Below are positions 1 to 7,439 of a DNA stretch of 53,233 nt, piece by piece. Source of the DNA: Nitrospinota bacterium (GTDB lineage: Bacteria > Nitrospinota_A > UBA7883 > JACRGQ01); assembly GCA_016200345.1 (NCBI GenBank), contig JACQEX010000058.1, forward strand, positions 1 through 53,233, written 5' to 3'. Position numbers and translations under genes: made by a program. How positions within the stretch are numbered: the first letter of the stretch is position 1; every line of letters begins with the position of its first letter. The notes beneath the pieces were generated by a model, which did no database searches, was not told the origin of the DNA, and saw nothing but the letters and a program-made list of their open reading frames with translations.

Positions 1-57
1 AAACACAGGGCCGTCGCGGAATTGCGGAAAGAACTGGCGGATTTAAAAAATTATTAA
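1..57 (+). CDS. C-terminal tail of an unseen upstream gene (partial)
   Basis: Frame 1 is open from the window edge to a TAA at 55-57 and encodes 18 residues, KHRAVAELRKELADLKNY. This is a basic, amphipathic helix. The stop lies only 10 bases before the next start, so the two genes are probably cotranscribed. The HRA..ELRKEL pattern resembles the end of a sigma-70 region 4 helix, as in ECF sigma factors, but 18 residues are too few to assign a family. Confidence 0.45.
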   Translation, partial: KHRAVAELRKELADLKNY

Positions 58-67
58 AGGAGTTTTT

Positions 68-517
68 ATGTTTGGAAAAATGAGGTGCGACGACAAGAAA
101 AAGTGCGGCGAGGCGGGCGTTTTCTGCGGGTGCAGGTGCGCCTTTGGAATCGCAATCGCGCTTTTGTTCGTTTTTGTTTTCGGATACTTCGTACAACTGC
201 TCTGGAACTGGATAGTCCCGTCGGTTTTTGCGACCGTCGGAAAACTGGCCTACCTTCAGGCCGTGGGGCTTGTTGTTCTAACGCGCCTGTTGTTCGGGCA
301 TTGCGGAAGGCACGGGAGCCACGGACGATGGGGCTACAAAAAGCACGGCCACCATCACCACGACGACGATTGTTGCGGCGGCGAGAAGGAGGACGAATCG
401 TGTTGCTCCGCCCAGGACTGGAACCACTACGACGAATGGTGGAAGAAGGAGGGGGAGGAGTCGTTCAAGAAATACGTCGAGGGCGTGAAGGGAAGCGAAT
501 CAAATCCCCCTGCGTAG
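68..517 (+). CDS. Small membrane protein with a Cys/His-rich tail
   Basis: This is a 149-aa protein of no assigned function. Its ATG follows an AGGAG site at 58-62. Residues 1-23 are Lys/Cys-rich, and two hydrophobic stretches follow at about 24-45 and 50-76. The segment containing LWNWIVP and then QAVGLVVLTRLLFG matches the pattern of short two-helix membrane proteins that I recall beside ECF sigma genes, though this was not checked. Residues 78-115 are packed with His, Cys and Asp (HHHHDDDCC), which suggests metal binding on one side of the membrane. The last 35 residues are acidic and aromatic. It directly follows the partial gene at the window edge and is itself followed by a repeat cluster. 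Confidence 0.75.
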   Translation: MFGKMRCDDKKKCGEAGVFCGCRCAFGIAIALLFVFVFGYFVQLLWNWIVPSVFATVGKLAYLQAVGLVVLTRLLFGHCGRHGSHGRWGYKKHGHHHHDDDCCGGEKEDESCCSAQDWNHYDEWWKKEGEESFKKYVEGVKGSESNPPA

Positions 518-526
518 GTCTGTTCC

Positions 527-750
527 GGTGGGTGCGGCCTAAAGGCCGTGCCCACCGTTTTATGTTGTGGGTGCGCCACCCTCTGGTGGGTACACCCTTT
601 AGAGTGTACTTCGGCAGGCCGACAGAATTATTGTCGGCAACCTTCATCAGAGTAGCAGTGATGCGCGCTCCGATTTGGAATGCACAAGAATATAACCGTT
701 TACTGCCGCCGCTTGCGCGGCAATGCACAGCCTAAAGGCCGTGCCTACCG
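527..750. repeat. Four-hairpin repeat, composite copy (family A)
   Basis: This 325-base gap between genes is filled by a repeat cluster. It opens with a compact palindrome at 527-556 (GGTGGGTGCGGCCT, AA, AGGCCGTGCCCACC). A larger unit follows from 589 with hairpins GTACACCC/GAGTGTAC, GGCCGACA/TGTCGG and GCACAGCC/GGCCGTGC, ending in GTGCCTACC. The same architecture recurs at 17584-17680, 23246-23345 and 42056-42145, with a single-hairpin version at 12303-12333. Confidence 0.75.
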
Positions 751-775
751 AAGGCCAATCTACCTCCAATATTCA

Positions 776-805
776 TTGGGGAGGGACGCCAAAAGTCGCT
801 ATAAT
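776..805 (+). promoter_or_regulatory. Putative sigma-70 promoter of the thioredoxin-fold gene
   Basis: A perfect TATAAT lies at 800-805. TTGGGG at 776-781 is 18 bases upstream. A purine-rich leader of about 30 bases follows, with the ribosome-binding site AGGAGG at 831-836. The -10 is strong and the -35 is weak. Confidence 0.5.
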
Positions 806-842
806 ATCCTCCTAGAGAAAACAAACATTAGGAGGGTGCAAA

Positions 843-1379
843 ATGAGAAAAAGCGTTTTGCCGCTAGTATTGGCGGTTGTTCTTTTTACGTCGCCCGGTT
901 ACGCCGCGGACGAGGGCCTGCCCAACGGAACGCCCGCGCCAGAAATTTCCGGCCAGTATTCCGGCGGCAAGGAGTTTACGCTTGGAGCACTTTCCAAAAA
1001 TACGAAGGTGCTGGCCTTTTTCTCCGTTCGCACCACCACTTACGGCATATACCTCGCCAAAATTGCAAAGGTCGAGAGAAAACATCCCTCGATGCAGTTC
1101 GTGGCCGTGAACGTTGGCCCGGACACCTTTGCCGCCATGCTGGGTTCCGTAAAGATGCTAAAGGACAGGCCGTCCACGTTTGCCGTGGCGCCAGCCTCGA
1201 CTAGGGAGTCGTACAAATTCGAGAAGTTCCCGTACACCGTATTGTTGGACGAGGACAACAAGGTGGTTAAGTCTTTTTCCGGGGACCACGACGTAAGTTT
1301 CGACAGATTGGAAAAGGCGCTTATGCAGAAGGAAGTACACTCCGACATGAACGGGGCCTTTGACGAATTGGACAAGTGA
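843..1379 (+). CDS. Exported thioredoxin-fold protein lacking CXXC
   Basis: This is a 178-aa protein with a signal peptide (about 1-21, cleavage near GYA/ADEG), so it is exported. The rest follows a TlpA/redoxin plan: an early APEISG strand, a beta-alpha-beta core and the cis-Pro strand FPYTVLLD, then a strand with DNKVVKSFSG. Where redox-active members carry W-C-x-x-C after the FFS strand, this protein has FFSVRTTTYG with no cysteine. It is therefore unlikely to be a disulphide oxidoreductase and may bind or hold a partner. The start is supported by AGGAGG at 831-836. A hairpin with a T-rich tail lies 57 bases downstream. Confidence 0.8.
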   Translation: MRKSVLPLVLAVVLFTSPGYAADEGLPNGTPAPEISGQYSGGKEFTLGALSKNTKVLAFFSVRTTTYGIYLAKIAKVERKHPSMQFVAVNVGPDTFAAMLGSVKMLKDRPSTFAVAPASTRESYKFEKFPYTVLLDEDNKVVKSFSGDHDVSFDRLEKALMQKEVHSDMNGAFDELDK

Positions 1380-1398
1380 AAAAAAGGATTGTCGCGGT

Positions 1399-1427
1399 TT
1401 GACATGGTCTTGACCGCCGATTAAAAT
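1399..1427 (+). promoter_or_regulatory. Strong promoter of the M16/CorC/mqnC operon
   Basis: A consensus TTGACA at 1399-1404, a 17-base spacer and TAAAAT at 1422-1427 give one of the best sigma-70 matches in the window. The predicted start point is about 1434, just before a GC hairpin. The mRNA would then begin with that hairpin, followed by AGGAG at 1466-1470 and the TTG start. Confidence 0.65.
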
Positions 1428-1435
1428 CAACGGCT

Positions 1436-1465
1436 CCCGCAACGGTGCGGGTGTTTTAATTTTTT
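1436..1465 (+). terminator. Possible terminator of the thioredoxin-fold gene
   Basis: CCCGC, the loop AACGGT and GCGGG are followed by TGTTTTAATTTTTT. This looks like an intrinsic terminator for the gene ending at 1379. It also overlaps the expected 5' end of the next operon's mRNA, where it could act as a 5' stabilising hairpin instead. Confidence 0.5.
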
Positions 1466-1482
1466 AGGAGAATCCAGCTATT

Positions 1483-3045
1483 TTGAAAGTGTGCGAAGTA
1501 ATATCAGGCGGAATTATTCGGACGGCCTCGGCCTTCTTCATTCTTATTTCATTTCTCGCGTCCCCGGTTTTTGCCGGAACGCCAAACGGCGCGGCACCGT
1601 CGCTGGAAAACAGCGTCAAGGAATTCAAGCTGGACAACGGGCTGAGAATACTAGTCCTTCGTCGCTCCGGCTCCCCGACGTTTGCCGGTTACATCCGGTT
1701 TTTGGTCGGCGGGGCGGACGAGAACGCCGGGCAGTCCGGGGTCGCCCACATATTGGAGCACATGCTTTTCAAGGGGAGCGAGCGAATCGGCACCTCGGAT
1801 TTCTCCAAGGAAAAGCCCCTGATGGACGAGGTCGAAAGAATCGGCGCCGAGATGGACACCGAGCGCAGGAAGGGAAGGCTCGCGGACAGGGAGAAGGTTC
1901 GCGCGCTTAAGGAGAAGCTGGAAAAAGCGATGGAGACGGAGCGCAAGTTCGTCGTGGAGGACGAGATAAGCGAAATTTACCAGCGGTTCGGCGGCTCCGG
2001 GTTCAACGCCTTCACCGCGAAGGACACCACCACCTACGTCATAAAACTTCCGGCCAATAAATTTGAGCTTTGGGCCTGGCTGGAGTCCGACCGGCTTAGG
2101 TCGCCGATATTGCGCGAGTACTACTCGGAGCGCGACGTGATAATGGAGGAGCGAAGGCGTAGCGTGGAGGATCAGCCGGAGGGCGAGCTTTACGAGCGGA
2201 TTTTGGCCTCCGCGTTCATAGCGCATCCGTACGGCGTGCCGGTCATAGGCTGGGAAAGCGACATAACGCTGATGCCGCTGGACTACGTTAAAAAATTCCT
2301 CAAGACGTATTACTCGCCGAACAACATGGTGCTTGTGGTAGTTGGGGATCTGGACCCGGACTACGTCCACGAGACGGTGAAATCGTATTTCGGCGACATC
2401 CCGCCCCAGATTATCCCCCCGCGAACCGCCACCGTGGAGCCGCCGCAGAACGGCGAGAGGAGGATAGAGGTGGAGTTCGAGGCGAACCCGCAGGTGATGA
2501 TTGCGTGGCACAAACCGACGTTTCCGGACAAGGAGGCCGTGGTTCTGGACGTGATTGACTTCATGGCCACCTCCGGTCGCACGTCGAGGCTTTATAAATC
2601 CCTCGTGTTGGAAAAGGGGCTTGCCGTATCCGTCGGCGGTTTCGACGCGCCGGGGGAGAGGTACGACAACGTATATATTATTCAGGCCACGCCGAGGCAA
2701 CCGCACGCCACCAACGAGGTTGAGGCGGCGATTTACGACGAATTGGAAAAATTCAAGACGACTCCGCTCACAGAGAAGGAGATGCAAAAGGTGTTAAACG
2801 GCATGGAGGCGGACTACCTGAGAAAATTGCAGTCCAACTCCGGCCTCGCGCACTATCTTTCGGAATACGAGATAGTGACCGGGGACTGGCGGAACATGAC
2901 GCGGTATCTGGACGAGGTTAGGAAGGTGACGCCGGAGGACGTGATGAATTTTGCGAAGAAATATTTTGTGAGGTCCAACAGGACGGTGGCGACGCTGGTT
3001 CAAAAACGCGGGCCGTCCGCCTTGAACGGGGGGGGCGGCAAATGA
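1483..3045 (+). CDS. M16 family zinc metallopeptidase (active subunit)
   Basis: This is a 520-aa exported insulinase/processing-peptidase-like protein, with a signal peptide at about 1-31. The inverted zinc motif is H89-x-x-E92-H93 (HILEHMLFKG). The third ligand is expected among the Glu residues of ERDVIMEERR near 216-223. Between them lies a highly charged insertion at about 115-160, predicted coiled-coil, that simple M16 proteins lack. The FNAFT..DTTTY strand and the second M16 domain are recognisable. The start is TTG behind AGGAG at 1466-1470. It overlaps the next gene, an inactive homologue, by 4 bases. Such pairs usually work as a heterodimer that degrades peptides in the periplasm. 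The substrate is unknown. Confidence 0.9.
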   Translation: MKVCEVISGGIIRTASAFFILISFLASPVFAGTPNGAAPSLENSVKEFKLDNGLRILVLRRSGSPTFAGYIRFLVGGADENAGQSGVAHILEHMLFKGSERIGTSDFSKEKPLMDEVERIGAEMDTERRKGRLADREKVRALKEKLEKAMETERKFVVEDEISEIYQRFGGSGFNAFTAKDTTTYVIKLPANKFELWAWLESDRLRSPILREYYSERDVIMEERRRSVEDQPEGELYERILASAFIAHPYGVPVIGWESDITLMPLDYVKKFLKTYYSPNNMVLVVVGDLDPDYVHETVKSYFGDIPPQIIPPRTATVEPPQNGERRIEVEFEANPQVMIAWHKPTFPDKEAVVLDVIDFMATSGRTSRLYKSLVLEKGLAVSVGGFDAPGERYDNVYIIQATPRQPHATNEVEAAIYDELEKFKTTPLTEKEMQKVLNGMEADYLRKLQSNSGLAHYLSEYEIVTGDWRNMTRYLDEVRKVTPEDVMNFAKKYFVRSNRTVATLVQKRGPSALNGGGGK

Positions 3046-4451
3046 GGCGTTTTGTTTTTGCACTTGCGATGTTGTCGTTCATTTTGCCGGTCGCCTCTTT
3101 TTCCGCCACCGTTGATCTGTCCGCGCTTAAATATCCGCAGTTGAAGTTTAATCCGCCCAAGCCGGAGCGCGTGGTTTTAAAAAACGGGATGATTCTTTAC
3201 CTGTTGGAGGACCACGAGTTGCCGGTCGTGGACATTGGGGCGATGGTTCGGATTGGAAGCGCGTACGTCCCGGCGGAAAAGGCGGGCCTTGCGGAGATTA
3301 CCGGGCGCCTTTGGCGCGCCGGCGGCACAAAGAGCCTGGCGCCCGGCGAGTTGGACGAGCGGCTGGAGTTTATGGGGGCGAGCATCGAGACCTCAATCGG
3401 GGCCGAATCAGGCTCCGCGAGCATGAAGATAATGTCCAAAAACCTCGACGAGGGGCTGAGGCTCTATGCCGACGTAATTCGGAATCCGGCGTTCGACGAA
3501 AAACGGTTTGTCGTGTTGAAGGAGCAGGTGGCGGACGGACTGCGACGGCTGGAGGACGAGCCGGACGCGCTGGTTGACCGGGAGTTTCACAAGCTGTTGT
3601 TCAAGGGTCATCCGTTCGGCGTCTCCCCGACCTTAAAATCGGTCGAGGGGGTTTCGCTGGAGGACTGCAGGAGTTTTTACCGGGAGCATATCGGGCCGGA
3701 AAGTTTCATGATTGGCTTGACGGGCGATTTTAAATCCGCCGACATAAAGGCGCGGTTCGAGAAATTGTTCGCCGGATGGGGGCGCGCCCCCAAGAAATTT
3801 GGCAAAATTCCCCCCGTCGCCGACGTCGGGGCGAGCGGAATTTATCTTTTGGACAAAAAACTTCCGCAGACTGCGATTCGCATCGGGCACCTCGGCGTGA
3901 GCAGGAAGGAGGCGGATTTTCAGACCGTGCGCGTTATGAACTACGTTCTCGGGGGCGGCGGTTTTTCCTCGCGTCTCATGAAGGACGTTCGCTCGGTGCG
4001 GGGGCTTGCCTACTCGGTTTGGTCGTATTTCTCGGGCGGAGACTCGGACAAGGGGGCGTTTATGATCGGGGGCGAGACGAAGGCCTCCACGACCGGCGAG
4101 TTCATAAGCGTTTCGAGGGATTTGGCTCGTGGGATGGCGGAGCGCGGCGCCTCGGCCTCGGAGGTCTCCGGGGCAAAAGAGGCGATAGTCAATTCGTTCA
4201 TCTTTGCCTTTGACAAGCCGACCGAGATAACCGGAAAATACATGTGGATGGAATATTACGGAATTCCCAAAAATTACCTAGAGACTTATAAGGACGTAGT
4301 TCTCTCCCTCACCCCCGGCGAGATAAACGAGGCCGCCCAAAAAAGGATTCACCCTGAAAAGTTTTTAATCGTCGTGGTCGGCGACAAGAGGGTGGTCGGC
4401 CCGCAACTCGAGAAGCTGGGGCCGGTTAAATTGCTGGAAGGGGCGGAATGA
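3042..4451 (+). CDS. M16 peptidase-like protein (non-catalytic partner)
   Basis: This is a 469-aa M16-fold protein with a signal peptide at about 1-21. Where the zinc motif should lie, the sequence reads AGLAEITGRLWRAGG. The HXXEH ligands are absent, so it should not be catalytic. It keeps the substrate-binding region of inactive subunits (FSSRLMKDVR, then GLAYSVWSYF). Its ATG overlaps the stop of the active M16 gene (ATGA), and its own end overlaps the DUF2062 gene in the same way. By analogy with bacterial PqqL/YmxG-like and mitochondrial MPP pairs, it probably binds the active subunit and helps shape the chamber. Confidence 0.88.
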   Translation: MRRFVFALAMLSFILPVASFSATVDLSALKYPQLKFNPPKPERVVLKNGMILYLLEDHELPVVDIGAMVRIGSAYVPAEKAGLAEITGRLWRAGGTKSLAPGELDERLEFMGASIETSIGAESGSASMKIMSKNLDEGLRLYADVIRNPAFDEKRFVVLKEQVADGLRRLEDEPDALVDREFHKLLFKGHPFGVSPTLKSVEGVSLEDCRSFYREHIGPESFMIGLTGDFKSADIKARFEKLFAGWGRAPKKFGKIPPVADVGASGIYLLDKKLPQTAIRIGHLGVSRKEADFQTVRVMNYVLGGGGFSSRLMKDVRSVRGLAYSVWSYFSGGDSDKGAFMIGGETKASTTGEFISVSRDLARGMAERGASASEVSGAKEAIVNSFIFAFDKPTEITGKYMWMEYYGIPKNYLETYKDVVLSLTPGEINEAAQKRIHPEKFLIVVVGDKRVVGPQLEKLGPVKLLEGAE

Positions 4452-4903
4452 AAAAAAAGTTTAAGGAGATTTTGCACACCATTCTGCACGGCAACGGCAC
4501 CCCGCACGACGTGGCGTTTGCGAGCGCGCTGGGCATCTTCATCGCTTTTTTCCCGATTATTGGAACGCACACGGTGCTGGCGCTGGCCCTTGCCTGGGTG
4601 TTTCGCGTCAGCCCCGTAATCACGCTCGGCGCCTCGTGGGTCAACAACCCGTGGACGATCGCCCCCATTTGCGGGGCCACTCTTTACCTTGGCGTTTTGG
4701 TCACGGGCGCGGACATCAGCGAGGTTACGATTAACTGGGGTAGTCTGCACTGGGAGGCGTTTCTTCAAATTATAAAAATCATCGGCGTCCCCTTCGTGGT
4801 CGGGGGCCTTTTGGCCGGCGCGGTTTTGTCGGTTGCGACATATTTCATCGTTCTACGCGCCGTCAAGGTCTACCGCTCTAGAATCACGGCGCCAACGCAA
4901 TAA
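4448..4903 (+). CDS. DUF2062 inner-membrane protein
   Basis: This is a 151-aa protein with the DUF2062 features. A short basic N-terminus is followed by a hydrophobic segment with FFPIIGTHT, a second membrane segment, the hallmark NNPWT near residue 60, and a C-terminal membrane helix ending in basic residues. The family is of unknown function. It is often found near lipid or cell-envelope genes and sometimes fused to glycosyltransferases. It overlaps its upstream neighbour by 4 bases and its downstream neighbour by 1 base (TAATG), which indicates translational coupling in the operon. Confidence 0.85.
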   Translation: MKKKFKEILHTILHGNGTPHDVAFASALGIFIAFFPIIGTHTVLALALAWVFRVSPVITLGASWVNNPWTIAPICGATLYLGVLVTGADISEVTINWGSLHWEAFLQIIKIIGVPFVVGGLLAGAVLSVATYFIVLRAVKVYRSRITAPTQ

Positions 4904-6174
4904 TGGACCACATTTTCCGCTTTGGTCTGTTGATAGGCCTGCTTGGTTTGTCGGCCTTTTTTTCCGCGTCCGAGGTGGCGTTTTTCTCCCTTTCCCAAAG
5001 TCAGATAGGTTCGCTTAGGGAGACGGGGGGCAAGGCGGGCGAGCTGGCCGCGCATCTTTTGGAAAGGCCGAGAAAACTTCTGGTGACCATTTACATCGGC
5101 AACGAGCTGGTCAACGTCTCCGTTGCCGCCGTGTCCACGATGCTTGCCCTGCATTTTTTTAGCTCCGAATTGGCGGCGCTTGCGGTCGGCCTCAGCGCGT
5201 TCTGCCTGATGGTTTTTGGCGACATATCCCCAAAATCGTTCGCGTTTAAATATTCGCGCGAATACGCCCTTTTTGCGGCGCGCCCGTTGTCGTTTTTCGC
5301 GAAAATCGTGGAACCAGTCCAGAGTGTCATCACGTCGGCCACCAACCGTCTTCTAGCCTTGTTCACACCGGCCGGGGAGTCCGCCCATGCGGGTCTAACG
5401 GAGGACGAGTTCAGGGCCATCCTTCACCGCGGCGAGGACAAGGGCATCTTGGAAAGCGAGGAGAAGGAGATGATTCTGAACGTGTTCGAGCTTGGCGACA
5501 CGAAGGCGACCGAGATAATGACCCCGAGGACGGAGATATTCGCGCTCTCGGCGGACGACGGCGCCGGCACGATAATCGAGCGCGCGCGCCGGTCTAACCA
5601 CTCGCGCATTCCAATCTGCGGGAAAAATATCGACGAGATAATCGGCGTGCTTTACACGAAGGACCTTCTTTCCCAAAACGTGGAGACGGCTGACTTAAAA
5701 ATCGGCGGACTTATTCGCGAGCCGTATTTTATACCGCACACGAAAATGGTGGACGAGCTTCTGCGCGAGTTTCGGAAAACAAAAAGGCACATGGCGATTA
5801 TAGTCAACGAATTCGGCGGCACCGAGGGGCTGGTCACCATGGACGACGTTCTTTCCTACGTCGTGGGCGACGAGTCGCAGGCAAAGGGCGCGGACCAGTT
5901 CGCGCGGGTCGGCCCCGGTCTTTACCTTGTGCCGGGCCGTATGGCGGTGGAAATTTTCAACGACCGGCTGAATAAAAACATTTCGCAGGAGGACGTAGGC
6001 ACGGTGGGAGGTTTTGTGTTCCACCTGTTCGGCAGGGTTCCGCGATGGGGGGAGTCGGTGGACCACGACGGAATGCATTTCACCGTGAGAAAGATGAGGG
6101 GCGCGATTATTTCCGAGCTGTTGGTCGAGGTTCCGGAGAGGCCGCAGGGCGCGCATAACGGCGGGGGCGGGTGA
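4903..6174 (+). CDS. HlyC/CorC family CBS transporter-like protein 1
   Basis: This 423-aa protein has the CNNM/CorC layout: a DUF21 membrane domain of about four helices (residues 1-190), a pair of CBS domains (about 205-325) and a C-terminal CorC_HlyC domain (about 335-415). Recognisable pieces are EIMTPRTEI before the first CBS, IVNEFGGTEGLVTMDD at the end of the second, and DEFRAILHRG before the CBS pair. Family members are implicated in magnesium/cobalt efflux or homeostasis, and adenine nucleotides can bind the CBS pair. The gene starts one base inside the previous stop and abuts a paralogue. The transported ion cannot be read from the sequence. Confidence 0.9.
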   Translation: MDHIFRFGLLIGLLGLSAFFSASEVAFFSLSQSQIGSLRETGGKAGELAAHLLERPRKLLVTIYIGNELVNVSVAAVSTMLALHFFSSELAALAVGLSAFCLMVFGDISPKSFAFKYSREYALFAARPLSFFAKIVEPVQSVITSATNRLLALFTPAGESAHAGLTEDEFRAILHRGEDKGILESEEKEMILNVFELGDTKATEIMTPRTEIFALSADDGAGTIIERARRSNHSRIPICGKNIDEIIGVLYTKDLLSQNVETADLKIGGLIREPYFIPHTKMVDELLREFRKTKRHMAIIVNEFGGTEGLVTMDDVLSYVVGDESQAKGADQFARVGPGLYLVPGRMAVEIFNDRLNKNISQEDVGTVGGFVFHLFGRVPRWGESVDHDGMHFTVRKMRGAIISELLVEVPERPQGAHNGGGG

Positions 6175-7439
6175 TGGCGTTTACGACCATGCTGGCTCTG
6201 GTTTTTTCGTGCATAGTGATGGAGGGATTTTTCTCCGGCACGGAAATAGCCCTTATTTCGCTCAACCGGCACAGGCTCGCGCACAGGGTCGAAAGCGGAA
6301 ACATCGCCGCAATATTGCTGGAACGGCAGTTTCGCTTCCCGGCGAACCTTTACGCCACCACCTCGATAGGGACGAACGTTTCTGTCGTTACCGGGACGGC
6401 GGTGATGACGGCGTATCTAAGCGAGTTGAAATTTCGCGACGCGGATTTTCTGGCGGTTCTCGCCATATCGCCGCTTACGTTGCTCTTTGGGGAAATATTC
6501 CCGAAGGCGTTTTTCCAGAAATGGGCCGAGAAGGCGTCGTACGCCGCCATCTATCCGCTGATAGCCGCGCAAAAGATATTCGCGCCCGTCAGGATAGTAA
6601 GCGCCGGCATCGCGCGTTTAATAATGTCCGCCTTCGGGATTGACGCGAGCCACGACCCGCGCTCGATAACCCACGAGGAGATAAAGAGCATATTCGCCGC
6701 CGAGAGGAAGGACATGGACCTGCATCCGGAGGAGCAAAAAATCATCAACAGAATTTTCGGCCTTAAGCATATAACCGTGGAGCAGTGCATGGTGCCGCTT
6801 ATTCACCTGACGGCGTTGGAAAAAAAAGAGCCGATGTCCGCCGTCCGCGCGAAACTCGAGGAGTCGAAGTTCTCCCGCCTCCCCGTCTTCAGCGAAAGGA
6901 TATTCAACATCGTCGGAGTGATAAACGCGTTTGACGTCCTAAGGTACGGCGACACGGCAAAGACGGCCGCCGACCTCGCGCGCCCCGCCTTTTACGTGTA
7001 TAAAAAGAAGAAGGTGGACGACCTGATGCAGGAGATGCAACGGGCCGGCGTGCAGATGGCCGTGGTGGTCAACGAGTATTCCGACGCGATAGGGATAACG
7101 AGCATGGAGGATCTCATGGAGGAGATTTTCGGCGAGATACAGGACGAGTATGACAAGGAGCAGGAGCAACCGCAGGCGCGGGAAATAGGGCAGGGGAGAT
7201 GGCTTGCCGACGGCGCGGTCGAGGTTGATTTTCTGAACGAAAAATACGGCCTAGGCCTTCCCAACGGCGATTACGAGACGCTCGCCGGATACGTGCTGAC
7301 CTTGCTGGACAGGATTCCGCGCAAAGGCGAGGCGGTGACGCACGGGGATTTTAAATTTGTGGTGAGGGACGCCACGGAGCGCGGGATAAAATCGCTGGAA
7401 ATGACAAAGATTATCAGGGAGAAAAAGGAAGTTGGCTAG
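6174..7439 (+). CDS. HlyC/CorC family CBS transporter-like protein 2
   Basis: This is a second CNNM/CorC-type protein of about 421 aa, adjacent to and paralogous with the first. It has a DUF21 membrane domain with GTEIALISLNR, then EQCMVPL in place of the usual MTPR motif, the CBS core VVVNEYSDAIGITSMEDLME, and a CorC_HlyC domain ending in RIPRKGE. I chose ATG 6174, which overlaps the previous stop as TGATG. A GTG at 6171 is also in frame. The missing Thr-Pro-Arg suggests it has diverged from copy 1. The two may form a heteromeric transporter or handle different ions. Confidence 0.88.
   Translation: MAFTTMLALVFSCIVMEGFFSGTEIALISLNRHRLAHRVESGNIAAILLERQFRFPANLYATTSIGTNVSVVTGTAVMTAYLSELKFRDADFLAVLAISPLTLLFGEIFPKAFFQKWAEKASYAAIYPLIAAQKIFAPVRIVSAGIARLIMSAFGIDASHDPRSITHEEIKSIFAAERKDMDLHPEEQKIINRIFGLKHITVEQCMVPLIHLTALEKKEPMSAVRAKLEESKFSRLPVFSERIFNIVGVINAFDVLRYGDTAKTAADLARPAFYVYKKKKVDDLMQEMQRAGVQMAVVVNEYSDAIGITSMEDLMEEIFGEIQDEYDKEQEQPQAREIGQGRWLADGAVEVDFLNEKYGLGLPNGDYETLAGYVLTLLDRIPRKGEAVTHGDFKFVVRDATERGIKSLEMTKIIREKKEVG

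Noticed and set aside
527..750. CRISPR array or riboswitch
   Set aside because: Units are palindromic and irregularly spaced without unique spacers, and copies occur in both genic orientations, so a dispersed repeat fits better than a CRISPR array or a riboswitch.
1651..2787. Long open frame (378 codons) on the minus strand inside the M16 gene
   Set aside because: It is antisense to a clear peptidase, His/Arg/Val-rich as expected from reverse reading of biased codons, and has no motif or ribosome-binding site.
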